This document shows, piece by piece, positions 1-12,896 of a stretch of 64,000 bases of DNA (position 1 is its first letter; each line of letters starts with the position of its first letter). A program made the translations under genes and the position numbers. A model generated the notes under the pieces. That model did no database searches. It had not been told where the DNA came from and saw nothing but the letters and a program-made list of their open reading frames with translations. Origin of the DNA: Hysterium pulicare CBS 123377 (lineage: Eukaryota; Ascomycota; Dothideomycetes; Hysteriales; Hysteriaceae); contig AJFK01000037.1 of the NCBI GenBank assembly GCA_000467715.1, positions 62,001 to 126,000 on the forward strand, read 5' to 3'.

Positions 1-3000
1 AAGCACATACTGCAGGTCTCGGAATACTGTTAATGTCTCAAATCTCGGGGCATGCGTATGTTTGTAAAGCAAAGAAGGAGTACGTGAATGTCATTCATAT
101 AGAAGATAGATAGAGTGCAAGGCTTAGTCAGATGACTCCATGGTACTGAATAGGCTCTAGTGTTGTAAAATAGGATATAAATACGTCCCCCTTTCATTCC
201 GACTCGAAGCATTAGGAAAAAGTCCAAACCCCCTGTGGTGGAGGCTCCACAAACTGAAACCATATCGATCAATGTCTGCTGTTTCGCTAGGCTGTTGGAG
301 CTTCATAGTTTAATGTAGCGAGCAATTAGGTAAAGACCTCAACGAGCATACCATGTTGAGGACTTGGCCACACTCTGGGTTTCTGAGTGCTGCAGTACTC
401 CACATACAGATCTCATACTTCCACTTGTGGAGCAAAAGGCCTAGCTGCGTCCACGCCGCCCACCGGGCAAGACAAGGTTTATGTTCAAGTCACTCCCTAA
501 GGAGTTAATGTAAAATTATGATGAGAAGCAATAGATGGAGAACTCGGCGGTTAGTTAAATAAGATGATTGTGAAAATGTTCCGGATGGCTCAGCAGCAAA
601 TTCGACTGAGAAAGACATGAGTACTTGCCTCTACAATTTCGAAGGCTCAGTCTTCGAAAACTCATAGGCAACTGGCTTTCGTTTCCAAAATCGATATCGA
701 AGGCGCCAATACTGTGGGAAAACAGCCATACAACCATGAGAATGGATCGAGATTCGAGAGTTGTCATCCTGTGCGAGTTTAGGAGAAGGATTCAACGCTC
801 CTTTGACCGCTATCATGAGCGTCGGGATCTCCAATCCTAGATACTGAATATGTTCTGAATATGTTGCGGATGATCATATGTTTCAAAGGCATTTGTAAGG
901 ATGATCGCCATCATTCTTGTTTCCAACTCTTTCTGGTCTTATAATTGCCCTCCTTAAGCCCCTGGTGGTCCAATCTCCGTGCAACAATAAATTCCCCAGA
1001 GTTGACAGATCCATGAATCGAAGTAGCCGTTGTTCCTGCTCTTATGCCTCGGTCCCATGCTCCTGTATTATTGCTTTCAAGGTCCAGGGACGTTTTAGTC
1101 AAAGTTCGAAGCCCTCCAAAAGCTCAAGATGTAATCATTTGGCTTGCATTTGGAACCATTATGTTATGGACAGGAACCGGTTTGTGAGGTAGGTAGGAGC
1201 AAAGCAGGAAGTTTATAAAGATCCAGAGGAGAACGATGGGATAACTAAGCAGATGAGCTCCACGATGGGCTTATGTAAGATACTCTCATTCATGTGCACT
1301 TGAAGCTATTCAAACGAGCAGCCGGCCATAATCTTAACAGAAGAAAGCGGAGTAGATACGGTTGAAGATCCAAAAACTCCCAGCACGTTTCCGCATGGAG
1401 CGTGGGTTCCGTGGGCATTCAGAAAATTGGAAATAGCCGGTGCTTCGGCCCTTTCAACCCGGTTGAGGAGTTTGAATCGATATCGCAACTAAACGTAAGG
1501 CTGTTGTAACTCATTATTAGTACATCAAATATGATCACCATTACATATCTATTACCAATGTCATCCACCACTATCACTCGGTGCCGAATATCTTCTTAGT
1601 CGATGCTGTCGGTACCAGACTTCGAAATACTGAGCTTTCTACTCGCCACATTTGATATAGATTTCGAGGATTTCCGGACAGCCTATACACGAAGATAAGA
1701 GCAGATTTTGAACCAGCCTCTAGGAACCATTATGTGACGGAGCTAGCAGTGTTGACTCCAGGAAGGACTATAGATATCGCGATTCGTAGTTCTCGACTAC
1801 CAGCCCCTATTACAAGAAAGAAATGTCTGTGAACTGGAAATGAAGTTATCAGAAGGGCCTTGACGTTGGGGTGCAGAAGGGAATCACGGGAGCCTTTCTA
1901 CTTACTAATGCCCCGCCTCCGAATCACCCATGGGTATGTATTCTCTTCGTTTTGAGGACTGGGTACTGCACTCTACGAACACTCGACCCACGGCGCGTAG
2001 ATTTACAGACTGCGGTCATATGGTCGAGAATGTCTTCTGCGGAACTGGGTGGGATTAGCCTGGAAGACAATTTTTGTACATGGAGACAGAGAGTTCGGAA
2101 GCGAAGTAGAAGAACCCCACGTTGGGACTTCTTTGCATTTGGGAGAACTTTCGAGCAAACGCTTTACAGAACCTATGCATGGATTTCTCGCGGAAGTGGC
2201 AAGTAGAGTACTTTCTTCTCGTTGTTCATTAGCGTTGGCTTCTTCGGCTCTTCATTATCAATGGATAACAGGATAAGAAGATTTTGATGATCTCTCTCTA
2301 TTGCCACGAGTCTCCTGTCAAGGCCCTATTGAAAAGGCACAGATGAGCCACAATGAACTCTCTAATCATTCTATTTTTTCTCTCTCCAAATCTAGGGCGT
2401 GGCCTTTAGCTCTTTCCATTCCACATGGGTGATGAGTGTGTGATTTTTGATCTGCTCCAGCCATGCCCCAATCGGCCATGCTAAGCTGCCAGCCGCTGGA
2501 ACCATGTTTCGGATCTCCGCCCGTATTTAGACACTCCAGCTAATGTTACCCAATTTGATATGCAGGTCTGTAAAGAGGGCAAAGTGGAGAAGAGCCGAAA
2601 CGTATCTTTATAGCAGTGGTTAAAAGATGTGAACCTCGTCTAAAATGCATCACGTGCAGTAAGGTGACTCCATAAGTAAGCAGTAAACAACTAGTGCCTA
2701 CTGATAGGGAGAGGATATAAATAGCTCAGCCTTTTGCTCCTGCCAAAATTACCTACCAGTCCGGTACGAGAGTTGGAATCATACAGACAAATCCCTCTTC
2801 CCTATGCGCCTTTGGTGTGAGAACACGATCAGATCCATACGAAAATAGCCGCTGAAGGCGAATGATTGCCTACTCCGCTCGGAGTTTTTGTGCTATTGTG
2901 CGATGAAACGATAGAGCAAAGATGCAAATTGGGAGGAGGACGTCTGTATCATGTTTGCCTAAATGCTGCATCAGCATATAACATAGCTCCTGACCTTCAA

Positions 3001-4887
3001 CCTCACAGATATATACCGATGGCGTAGATCCGTATCACTTCGTATTATAGCGATCTCGATCATTGCAGCATCGGCTCTTTAGACATCATCTCCCTATATT
3101 GAATAACTTTTCCCTGCCCAGATTCATGCCCCAAGGAGCTTGCTTGAATTCCACCGAACTCGAGACACGGTCTCTCGGGTATACTGTCTTTGGCTTTCTC
3201 CAGCGTAAACCATACCGATTGATTTTTCACCAAACCGAACACAACCCATGAAACGGTCCTCTATGTCGAATGGTTCAAGAGACAGTCACGGTACTTGCTC
3301 TCCTAAGCCATCACATGGCCGAGTTTCTGATTTCAAGGTTATAAAACGCACTCGAGAGGCTGGAAAGCAAAGTACATACACTTCGAGTTTGGGTCCTCGA
3401 TCAAAACTTTATGCAGAGTTTCACAAGATGTTTGGGACCCTTTCCACGCGGCGACCAAAAGCTATAAGGCAAGAAAATGATGGCCGTTGACCACTCGACG
3501 AAACTACTTCATGGGTCGGTTGGGGCGGGGTGCCGTACGAGTCGAAAAATGGGGGATCAAGATACGTTTACGTTCTCTTACTGTAATCAGTATCATCATA
3601 AGATCTTTTACCATCTTTAGGATGATTCCCATAGTGCTCATCTTCATAATCTTCCGGCTCTGCGCTGCCAGTTCTCCGTCAACCAGCACTTCTGAAGCCT
3701 GTCCGCCGGTTCTCTCTCAGCCATCGTAACTCGGTGAGCTCGTATCTGGTCCACGCGATTCCATAACCGACTTGTTTGAACGACCAAAGAACAACCCGTG
3801 GACCGAGTGTCTTAATGAATTGAGGCTACTCCCACACCAGAGCATTTGGAACGGTGCTGGATTATTGTTTAGTCATGACTGTCTGGGATCTTCAACAAAA
3901 GCCACGTACACATCCAACAGTATTCGTCGAAGCAAAGCCCATAATGCTCGATGAATACGGGTTCTGGCACCACATCTGCTTACATCTTGAAGGCGGTGGA
4001 TTGATATGGAAAAAGTAGCGAGTCTAAAGAAGACGAGAAATTTATATAGAGCTGAAGGAAAGTTTGTGTGGCATACTTACGGAAGTCTTTCACCAAGCAA
4101 AGCGATGGGAGCCCGACGAAGAGCCGGGGGTCGAAAGTTATAAAATCCTTGAAGTCTCCGTGACTTTTAGAAACCACCACAACTCTCCGAAGACTTCGAA
4201 ACTTTGGAGGGTAAAAGAGCGCCAAAATCAAGCATCTGGCTTTTTTCCTTATGGCGTGGAGTCCTGGGAGAGCAGATAATCATACAAGACATCTTCCGTC
4301 TTATGGTGGAAAAAGGCTTGCCTTGAGGAAATTATGGGGATTTTTTGCTGTAGGTGGAAATTTCCTCACAGTTCGGCACCATGTCTGGGATCCGAGGCAC
4401 TTGGAGAGCTTGAGGGTAGGAAGCGAGTCGAACTACGGGAAGGGCTATTTCCGATAACGATACACGTTATGTCCAAACGATGGAGATCACCTTCTCTAAA
4501 TTCTCCCTGCGAAAGTCGTGAGTAGCAGTCTTAAGCTTGAACGATTTACGTACCTCCGATTAGACTTCTAGGCTTTGTGTCAGATTTGACGGTTAGCCTG
4601 AGACGAGTGAGAATACAAGAACGGAATACAAGAACGGAATACTGATAACGCAAAGCGTATATAAGAGTGTTGTATTAATATAAGTGCAAGAAAAATATGA
4701 AAAAGATATCATGATAGACTCCTAGAAATGCAGTATGTGCGGAGGAGACCAAATCCTGTTCAGTCTTGCCGGCCCAATATGTCGATATCATACAGAGCGC
4801 CAAACACCCTTGATCTACAACCTTGCAATTCTCTACAAGCCTTAACTTGAAGAGACTCAACTTCGATCGTACCCTCGTTCTCCTGTT
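1..4887. other. gene-free stretch, 4.9 kb
   Basis: Both strands hold only short open frames with no recognisable motif, signal peptide or convincing splice structure. A TATA-like GGATATAAATAG lies near 2713 on the plus strand, but the first ATG after it opens only a very short frame. A 13-base unit repeats about 2.4 times near 4612-4641. The last few hundred bases are probably the 3' UTR of the Rab gene. Confidence 0.5.
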
Positions 4888-5749
4888 TTAGCAACATCCA
4901 CCTGCCTGACCCTTCTTCGCTCTGGCAGCGTCATTCATTCCCAGGTTGACCGTCCTTGCGGTATTCCCTCCTCCTGCGCCCGCACCCTTGACTCCAGATC
5001 TCCGGTCGTTCAAATCGTATTTTCCCGCTTCGATATTCTGATATATCCTCTCCGCCACCTCTAGGAACGCCCTTTCCACGCCCTCCCCGCTCTTAGCAGA
5101 TGTTTCCACATATTGCATAACGTTGTTTGTTTTACACCATTCTTCCGCCTCCTCTATCGTTACCTGTCGCTTGTTGTCTTTGCTCTCGGCGCCTTCTTCT
5201 GAGGAAACGGTAGAGGCAGAGGCGAGATCACTTTTGTTTCCTACTAACACAACCACAATACCCTCCTCGGCGATCTGCCGTAGATCATGCAGCCATGACG
5301 TCGCGGAAAGAAACGTTGATTTTCGTGTGATGTCAAAAACCAGTAATGCGCCTGATGCACCACGGAAGTAAGACCTTGTTATGCTCTTGTATGTTTCTTG
5401 GCCCGCTGTATCCCATAACGAGAGTTTCATGTGTTTCTGTTGCTGTGCTTTCGAGGGTGAGGGGGCTTGGTAATTCGGTTTGTTTGCGGGGTTATTGATG
5501 CTGAGAGAGAGAGAGGCCGGAGGACCGACTGGGACGATACGGGAGCCGAACTCTACGCCTATTGTGACATCATGATGGGGGGAAAAGCGTCCTTCGCAAA
5601 GGCGTACGGTTAACTAGGTGTAGATCAGTATTCTGGGCTGAGCGCATAAGAGAAGCGCAAAAGAAGGTCGAATATCGTACACTAGATTTACCGCATCCCG
5701 AGTCACCTAGGGAAACGATTTTTGCGATATAATCCCATGGTTGAGTCAT
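4888..5749 (-). CDS. Rab-family small GTPase, Rab4/Ypt4-like
   Basis: Small GTPase expected on endosomal or recycling membranes. Two exons, 5681-5749 and 4888-5613, are joined by a 67-bp intron (GTACG...CTAG) and give 264 aa. The start ATG at 5749 leads straight into strand beta-1. Visible motifs are the P-loop GDSGCGKSS (about residues 15-23), the Rab2/4/14-type switch I VTIGVEFGSR, WDTAGQE, NKSD, ETSAK and a C-terminal GGCC for double geranylgeranylation. The effector loop and C-terminus fit Rab4/S. pombe Ypt4 best; Rab2 or Rab14 is the alternative. Odd feature: the loop between switch I and WDTAGQE is about 27 residues longer than usual and rich in Pro, Ser, Asn and Gln. The ATG at 5430 is internal and would remove the P-loop. 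Confidence 0.93.
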
Positions 5750-6594
5750 TAAGAACGATGTCAGCTAGAAAAGCGACCTGGGTGCAGGTACTCGGTATGT
5801 GACTCGGTATGTGAGGAGGAAAGTGTGCCGTCTGGGAGGGAAGTCTAGATCGAAGTTCGCTGCGCGATAAAGTAGTTTGGAGCTTGTTTCAGGATGGAGT
5901 GCACAAGATCTTAGCTTGTCGAAGAAGACTGGACGCGACGTATACTATGGGTAGACCAAGAGAAGTGTGAAAGTGGATCGTGGTGCCTGAAAAATGGTGT
6001 TGGTTAGATAGCCTGCGGTTCAAGTGTGGCTTGTTGCAGTCGCGTCATAGGCAGTCACGTGCAACGAATATTTCCTAGTTGGGAATTGGTGAAGCCGATC
6101 TCTTGAAAGCATCTTGTTCAAGCTCACACTGATTATTCAACGTCTTAAGCATACCATACTGTAGGAAATGCGCACAATGGACCGTCCCAACTTCCTACAC
6201 GTCTCGGCATAAAATGTACACATAATCCTTCATTCACCGCTTCGCCATTTACGGAATGAGACTTTTATCCCCAAGCATTTATTCTGGAATTTTGAGTTGT
6301 TTGGAATCACATAACCAATATGATCACTCTGTTACCTATCCTTCACTACGATTCTAGCGCCGAAAACTCCTCCCCAGTGAAGGTGACCTTTTCACGTGCT
6401 CAAAAACTTTCACCAATGCAAAGTCGTTTGCAAGGCACCTGCCTTTCCGCTCGTTATAAACAGTCTCTCACTCTTTCTCACCCTCTCTGACATTCCACAA
6501 CACCATTTATTCCAACAGCCGGAACGCAGCCAACCAAGCACGGCCAAAAGACACACAGCCTAACGAGGCCGCATTCTCACTTCCTTCCGCTTCG
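5750..6594. other. divergent promoter region
   Basis: This 845-bp stretch separates the Rab gene (-) from the two-exon unknown gene (+). The last 120 bases before the + gene are CT- and CA-rich, like a fungal 5' leader. No other feature was seen. Confidence 0.4.
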
Positions 6595-7305
6595 ATGGAC
6601 GAAAACTATAAACCACCGGCCTACTACATCCAACGGATGATCTACGATAACCGTACACCTATTTATCAAATCGCTCTTGCACTCATTCCAGTCAAAGATG
6701 GCCACGATCGTGAAACCGAAATGTTTTATGGTCGCTTCTATCGTGTTATATTCAGGGGACCGTTGGACGTCGACTTCTCAAACTTCCCATTGAGCGACAC
6801 TGACAAAGTAAACGAGACGGGACGCCACATAAAGTCGGAATACCTCGCCTTCGAAACCGGAGCCCGCATAATTCTGGAGGCGGATCAGCTGCCCAATTTC
6901 GAGAAGCTGATTAGTATGTAAGATCCGGATACAAAGTTCATGACTCCGTCTTTGTACTTTTCCCTTATATGTTCGCGATCCATATCCCATTCAAATGGTA
7001 TCTGAAGATCGAAACACTATAACCAAAAGTATCAAAGCGGGTTTTGGCAGCACCGAAACCCCTTTTTGAAGTTTATGCTAACTGTACTCCCACCTTTAGA
7101 GAATACCTGGCCACTATGGGACGAGGCAGCGCTTCTTCAAGCTGAACCAACGGTCAAGCGGAAGTTCCGTATGGGAGATGTCGCAAGCTGGCACGGACAG
7201 GTGATTCAAGGAATCATGAGGAGCGAGATACGGGAGAAGATAACATTTGGCTGGGTTGAGGACAAAACCTACCAAGTGATAGAAAATCAGACTGGCTTCA
7301 TTTAG
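6595..7305 (+). CDS. hypothetical protein, two exons
   Basis: No family recognised. Exons 6595-6913 and 7100-7305 join in frame to give 174 aa. The donor is GTATGT at 6914, the branch-like TGCTAAC lies near 7072, and the acceptor TTTAG ends at 7099. The first exon encodes a soluble-looking segment starting MDENYKPPAYYIQ, with several aromatic residues. The second is Trp-rich (WPLWDE, SWHG, FGWVED). There is no signal peptide or membrane segment. The intact frame across a 186-bp intron and a pyrimidine-rich leader upstream argue for a real gene. If the intron is wrong, the first exon alone reads to a stop at 6921. Confidence 0.6.
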
Positions 7306-8691
7306 TTCCAGGGACTAAACGTAGAGGAAGGGCTCGGAGTCGAGCAGATGGATGCCTCCTGAAAAGTCGCCAGGGATCTTCAGCGGACCGATACCTCAAG
7401 GCTTATGTCAACGGCTCTTTGGACCGTCGGGATGATTGGTTTCCCATGTGTGAAGGTATCTCTTGTCGCTTGAGGATTGGTGTTGTACATGCAAAGGTTG
7501 AACAACCGACACACCAGCCAAGCAATTGCATTCTGGAAAGCCACAATATTTGTATGCGTGGGATACATTAATGAAGTTTGAGAAATTACCTGACAAGGTT
7601 GTTGAATGAAATGCTATGCGATCCTTTGACTACTGAAAGGATCACCCAACAAAAGTAGACATAAGGACATGGTAGCATGGGAAATGGTAGATTTCTTGAG
7701 AGCAGAATGCATAGATCGACCCAAAGTCAAAACGTTTTTTGAATGGCGTATCATTCGAGGTTGGAGCACCCCGGTCGGACTCTTGGTACTTGAGTGACTG
7801 TGGCACGTTCCTTCGAGTTGTGTTAGTAGTGAGCAGTTTTGATGAAGTTGTCTGAAGAGAAAAGTGAAAACCTGCAGCTCCACAAGTGCAAACTAGATCC
7901 AACAAAGAATGTTATCCCACATTGACTCAAAGCATACAATTCCAAAGGATGAAGCATGTTGAATGGGTTGAGAGCATGGAGATATAAGTGAGGCGGAAGT
8001 TCGTGATAGGATCTTGGTGTTGATCGACATGACGCATGCCGCACGTTTAAGAAGCTCCGAGCTCCTCCCGCGAACCCGACGCCTCATGCTTGGCAAGCGC
8101 AAGTCGGCCTTCGAACAACGACAAACACAACAAGCTCCGCACCCTCTGCTCTGGCTTGCTCTGCCCTACCTACGACTACCTGTATTGATATTGACTGTAC
8201 CTACATTCCTTTCTCTGTTTCTCGTCGGTCTACTTATTAGACCACTGCTATTCCTCATCTGAATGAATCGCCCGGTTGGCGTCATCCACCGCCGCTGCCT
8301 TCAGCCTACGCCTGCACCTGCACCGCCGCATCTTCTCACCGACTGACGGGCCACTTGAGTCAACAACCACAAGGCTGCACTCCAGCCAAAAGGCATCCGA
8401 AACTCGACCGTGAAGTTGTCCGGCACACGAGCATCTCTTTTGCGCCGTAGATCACAATGTTCTCTGAATGTAAGCCCGTGGAGTCCTTATCAGACGCCTT
8501 GTCGAGGCAGATGATGTCTGAATGTCTCAAAGGCAACCAACTCGCGTGACTGACTTTCTTTCATAGATGCATCAAGATTTCTGGCACAGTCCCAGGCAAG
8601 ACTGTCTGTAGGCCAGCTAGACTCTACTGCAAACCGTAACAGCTCAGATCGACACCGCCCGCCTTCTCGAACGCGAGGTGGACCTTCATAC
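7306..8691. other. intergenic / 5' leader of transporter
   Basis: No supported gene. The 3' half (about 8040-8690) is C- and CT-rich and probably contains the promoter and long 5' leader of the downstream transporter. Open frames on either strand are short and lack motifs. Confidence 0.4.
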
Positions 8692-10830
8692 ATGCAGCGA
8701 CGCAATATGCCAACTCCCTATCAACCGAGCGCCTCTCAAATATCCCGATTTCCCTTCGCCTCGCGAACATCGAACGCACCTGCACCTCTATTTTACTCTG
8801 CCACCGATGAATTTCGGGAAGAGGACGATGCCGAGGAACATGACCGAGAAATAGCAGACCGCATTGCCCTCCAGCGATCACGGCGGCAGTTTGGCGGAAG
8901 CAACCTTACAGACTCTACGGAAGGCGATGACGACGTAGGACGGGCGTCGGACCACAGTATAGACAGCAACGGTGAGGAGAATGATCCACCACGGTATGGA
9001 ATGGGCACAGGTATCAAGAGCTCATGGAAAGGAGACAAGTTCAACTCAAGAGGGAGACCTAAAGGCAACGAGTCTTTAGTGGGACGGGAAGAGAGAGATA
9101 CAAGTGTTCCCTTATCTGAAGCCAGCGCTCCGAGCAGTAAAGGGAAGGGAAAGCTGGTCGACGTAGAACTCTCCACAGTAAGGAGTAGTACGGAGGGACT
9201 GGGAGAAGATGAAGATCTATTGGAAAATGTGTTAGGAAATAAGGATGATCGCCCCCCGCCCTTTTCGCAATTCCGACCCCAACCGCAATCTAAACGACCT
9301 TTACGATCCACGCTGCCCATACCACAAGAGACGGATGAAGAGATGTTGTTGGAGCACCCACGACCTATGAGTCCAGATCGAGAGAGCATCCCACAAGTCA
9401 TTGTGGCGGATCCGGCATCGCCTCCAAAATACAATTTTTTCTGGGCAGAACTCTTCGTCATCGCCCAATGCGCCGTTTTTGGAATATTCTTTATCGCTCT
9501 CCTCCAAACATCGCCTCCCGATAAGAAGCACCCACTAGGAGATACCATCTACACCGTCTTACATTCCTCGTTCCATCTCCTTGGAATTTACTCACTCGTC
9601 TCGATTATAATCGGCCTCCTATGGTTGTCAATGCTTCGGTCATTCGTGCGTCCCTTGATGTTTCTCATCCTGGTGGCCGTGCCAGTCATTCTATTCTCTT
9701 TCTTCCTCTATCCTTTGGTGTCTAGCTATAAAGGCACATGGCACGGTAGTAGCGCTCAAGACAAAGTGATGCGATGGTTCTCATTCATTCCAGCTATTTG
9801 TGCCGTGATATGGGTCTACACTGTTTGGCGAGGACGTCACTCTCTAGCAAAAGCGGCCGAGCTCCTAGAGTTTACCAGCCGAATCTTGACACAAATGTCG
9901 CCACTCCTCATTGTCGGCTTTGCTACACTTGCGACGGTCGTATTGTGGTCTTGGATATGGATGCTAATGTTCACTCGACTATTTCTTGAAGGCCACTTTT
10001 CGAAATCCCGATTCATCATCGACTTTACTACGTGGTGGCTTGGTGTCGCATTCGTTCTGGATTACCTATGGACCTTGAGTGTGATCTCTGGCATTCAACG
10101 TGCAACTACCGCCGCTACAGTCAGTCAGTGGTACTTCCATCGTAATACAACTCCAACACCGGCGGCACGAGCTGTCGTCCAAGCATCCGCCCTTCATGCA
10201 ACAACTGCTATGGCCGGAACGATATGCTTTTCAACCTTTCTCTCCCTGGCCGTTAGACTCCCGCTCCTTCTCTTACCACGCCGCATTGCTGGATTAATCA
10301 GCATGTGCGCATATTCCTTCGTCCCAACGCCGATAGCGACGCTCACGAATCCCTTGACCCTGACGTACGCCTCGATTCATGGACAACCTCTGGGGACTGC
10401 AGCACGAAACCTTTCTCAGATGACGTTCGTGTCTAATTCCTCCCCAACTACTACGCTGAGCCCACGGTCTTTCTCATCATCGAGCGGATCCTCTCTTATG
10501 CCTTACCGACTTGCGAAACTTCTTCTACATGCCATTCGCTTTGTCATGTCTCTCGCGCTTGGTGTTGGAGGATGGGTTTCGACAGCTCGCATGATCGAGG
10601 TTGGGACGTCAGGCTACAAGGGAAGTCTCTACGCCTATGTCATTGGTTTGATCGCAGGAGCAATAGGATGGGGTGCACTCGGTGCTATGGAGGGTGTACT
10701 AGGAGGCATTCTCGACGCACTCGTCATCTGTTGGGGGAGCGAAATTGGAGCGAGCGGCCACGGAGAGGTGCGCTACTGTAGAGAAGCGGGGGAGTTGTTT
10801 GGGGAGAGGCCTGGCGGTCGCTATTCATGA
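8692..10830 (+). CDS. choline transporter-like membrane protein (PNS1/CTL family)
   Basis: Intronless 712-aa membrane protein. Residues 1-245 are acidic, Ser-rich and hydrophilic, probably a cytosolic tail. From about residue 248 there is a run of about ten hydrophobic segments, starting with FFWAELFVIAQCAVFGIFF, with the loops and C-terminal layout of the plasma-membrane choline transporter-like (CTL/PNS1, DUF580) family. Family members are proposed to move choline or related amines; the yeast member's substrate is unsettled, so the substrate is left open. A second in-frame ATG six codons in (8707) could also be the start. A long antisense frame at 8793-9548 is a shadow of the low-complexity tail. 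Confidence 0.88.
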   Translation: MQRRNMPTPYQPSASQISRFPFASRTSNAPAPLFYSATDEFREEDDAEEHDREIADRIALQRSRRQFGGSNLTDSTEGDDDVGRASDHSIDSNGEENDPPRYGMGTGIKSSWKGDKFNSRGRPKGNESLVGREERDTSVPLSEASAPSSKGKGKLVDVELSTVRSSTEGLGEDEDLLENVLGNKDDRPPPFSQFRPQPQSKRPLRSTLPIPQETDEEMLLEHPRPMSPDRESIPQVIVADPASPPKYNFFWAELFVIAQCAVFGIFFIALLQTSPPDKKHPLGDTIYTVLHSSFHLLGIYSLVSIIIGLLWLSMLRSFVRPLMFLILVAVPVILFSFFLYPLVSSYKGTWHGSSAQDKVMRWFSFIPAICAVIWVYTVWRGRHSLAKAAELLEFTSRILTQMSPLLIVGFATLATVVLWSWIWMLMFTRLFLEGHFSKSRFIIDFTTWWLGVAFVLDYLWTLSVISGIQRATTAATVSQWYFHRNTTPTPAARAVVQASALHATTAMAGTICFSTFLSLAVRLPLLLLPRRIAGLISMCAYSFVPTPIATLTNPLTLTYASIHGQPLGTAARNLSQMTFVSNSSPTTTLSPRSFSSSSGSSLMPYRLAKLLLHAIRFVMSLALGVGGWVSTARMIEVGTSGYKGSLYAYVIGLIAGAIGWGALGAMEGVLGGILDALVICWGSEIGASGHGEVRYCREAGELFGERPGGRYS

Positions 10831-11027
10831 TTTGATCCACATAGAAGCGGGAGTAGATATTTGGGATTTGGGAGTTTGGCAATTTAGCGAGAGGTCGATA
10901 GGGACATACCCTGGAGCGTACTTGATTCTTTATTGCGGTTTTGCATGGCTACAAACACTGTGGCTTGGATGGATTTTGGCAGCTTAGCGGCGTTCCTACG
11001 ACTTCTATATACATTACCTATTCGCTA

Positions 11028-11065
11028 CATTGGTAGCTTCAACTATCATTGGTAGCTTCAACTAT
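11028..11065. repeat. 19-bp tandem duplication
   Basis: The unit CATTGGTAGCTTCAACTAT occurs twice head to tail without a mismatch, in intergenic DNA shortly after the transporter stop codon. It looks like a recent slippage or duplication event. Confidence 0.8.
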
Positions 11066-12787
11066 TTATCTAACCAATTATTCGTCTATGAGACTAAAGA
11101 ATTATGCATCACCTGGCTCAACTCCAGGCCGACGACACTCCCCAGGTCAACAAACTCTTCCTCTCGTCTCGATTCAAAACTCTCACATCGACAGCCATTT
11201 CTTACTCTCTCATCTGCTTTACAAATCAACGATTAAATGCATCATCTCAAGAGGTTAGTAGCAACAATACTCTCTTCTTTTAGTCCGCTTACTCATTCGT
11301 CCGAGTTACCAACGCTGTGGCTTTTGTCATCTCGTGCTTACACTTTTATATTGACTGCACACCAATGACGCCAATATAATTTGGAGACTTTCCCTTCTTG
11401 TGTATCTTCGAAGAAGGAAATTTACATTGCGTTCTTGGCCTCCGTTTTCATACTAGAAAACGGCTTCCATTTATAACCACTGCTGATTCTACGCGCAACA
11501 GAACCGGTCATCAGCATCCACTAGGCTCTAATCCGCAATACATAATGTGGACCGCTCAATTCCACTATTAGCATTTCCGAAGAATTGACTCACGGATGCG
11601 TGCTTAGGACGGTCAAGCATTACCAAGAAAAAGGCCTCTCGCCGAGACCATGCTTGTAGAAACGTCAACCTGACCTCAGAGTCCGGTGGATATTGAGCTA
11701 TTCTACACCCCAATTGACACGTTAAACCTTGCTTGCCACGAACTCACCATGAAAGCCAGGAAGCTTTACGACCACGGCCATCAACACATTTCCTAGCTAA
11801 CGGATAATAGGAGACATGCACGACGTTCAGTACACCGCCCACCTGCCCCTTTACTACCTAATTGTGCAACAGCTCTTCCCGTGAAGTGCTCCCTACTCTC
11901 CGGCCTCTGAGTAGAGACAACAAGGCTGGAATACTCCACTGGCCTCTCTGCCATGCCTACATCTTGAAGAACAACTTGTGACAGGGAGCACGCTTTCAGT
12001 TACGGAAATAACCGCCCTTTGCGGCGGACGTACCGCTAGCGTATTTGTGTGTCTCATTAGTAGTCAGACTTAATACCCCACACAACGAGGAGAAAGCTGC
12101 CGTTAGCATCCGTTGCGTCAGTTGGGAAATTCAGCCGCACTATGCATCAAGCACCATAAGCTTAAATGCACTAAGTTGTCTTTGTTGTCAGAGGCCATGG
12201 ATATTCATCAGCTCATCCCAGGGAAAAGGTTCACTTTATGCTCGTTATTGAAGGTCTCAATATCTGATCATACTGGTGAAAGGGGTGTATCACCGTCCTG
12301 AGTGCATTACATGAGCTGGTATCTAAGAATAACATAGATATTACAACGAGATATTCGTTTAGATACGCCGACCTCTCGGTTCGCTCTCTAGGTTCGCCCA
12401 GCGGTACCATATAGATTAAGCAATTTTCGAACCTAGAATAAAACAATTTATGCTCGCTTTAGCTTTACCTACCAACCAGACGGAGCAATGTTGGTTTGGA
12501 ATCGACACTGGTGTACCGATTTTCTTAGTTCACCTTAAGTCCTCCCTATTTCCACTTCAGATATGTCTACGAATACGAGCTGACAGGTTTGAGTCCCCCT
12601 GAAGGACCAACTCTTCTCATTTATAGTACGTAAAATCTACACTGATAGACCCCGAGACGATTACTCAACGCACCGATCCAAAGAACGTAGGTTAAATTGA
12701 GAAAAGGCTCGTCACAATCAATACAACCCCACAATCGCGCTTAGAAGGCTGATGAGCCCGCCCTCCAACCTACGGGTATTTCAACAC

Positions 12788-12793
12788 TATAAA
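12788..12793 (+). promoter_or_regulatory. TATA box of the secreted-protein gene
   Basis: TATAAA lies 104 bases upstream of the ATG at 12897 and is followed by a C- and A-rich leader ending in TCAAAATG, a good fungal start context. Confidence 0.55.
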
Positions 12794-12896
12794 GAGCTGA
12801 CGTTTCCATTCGTTGAATCCATCATCAGCTCGACAATCAACTCCTCGACTACAAGAATAACTTAAGTTTCCTGATCAACCAACCTAAGCAGTCAAA

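Larger units (their letters stand above)
10831..12896. other. gene-free stretch, 2.1 kb
   Basis: No gene supported on either strand; open frames stay below about 80 codons and lack motifs. A 19-base tandem duplication lies at 11028-11065. The last 110 bases form the promoter of the small secreted protein. Confidence 0.5.

Noticed and set aside
3248-3729. Two adjoining plus-strand frames of 80 codons
   Set aside because: Adjacent short frames without domain, TATA box or splice logic; not enough to call a gene.
8793-9548. 251-codon antisense open frame
   Set aside because: It lies fully inside the Ser/Asp-rich coding tail of the transporter; its Ser/Arg-rich composition is the mirror of the sense codons.
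12586-12598. GGTTTGAGTCCCC, resembling a tRNA T-arm
   Set aside because: No matching acceptor stem, D-arm or anticodon arm around it.
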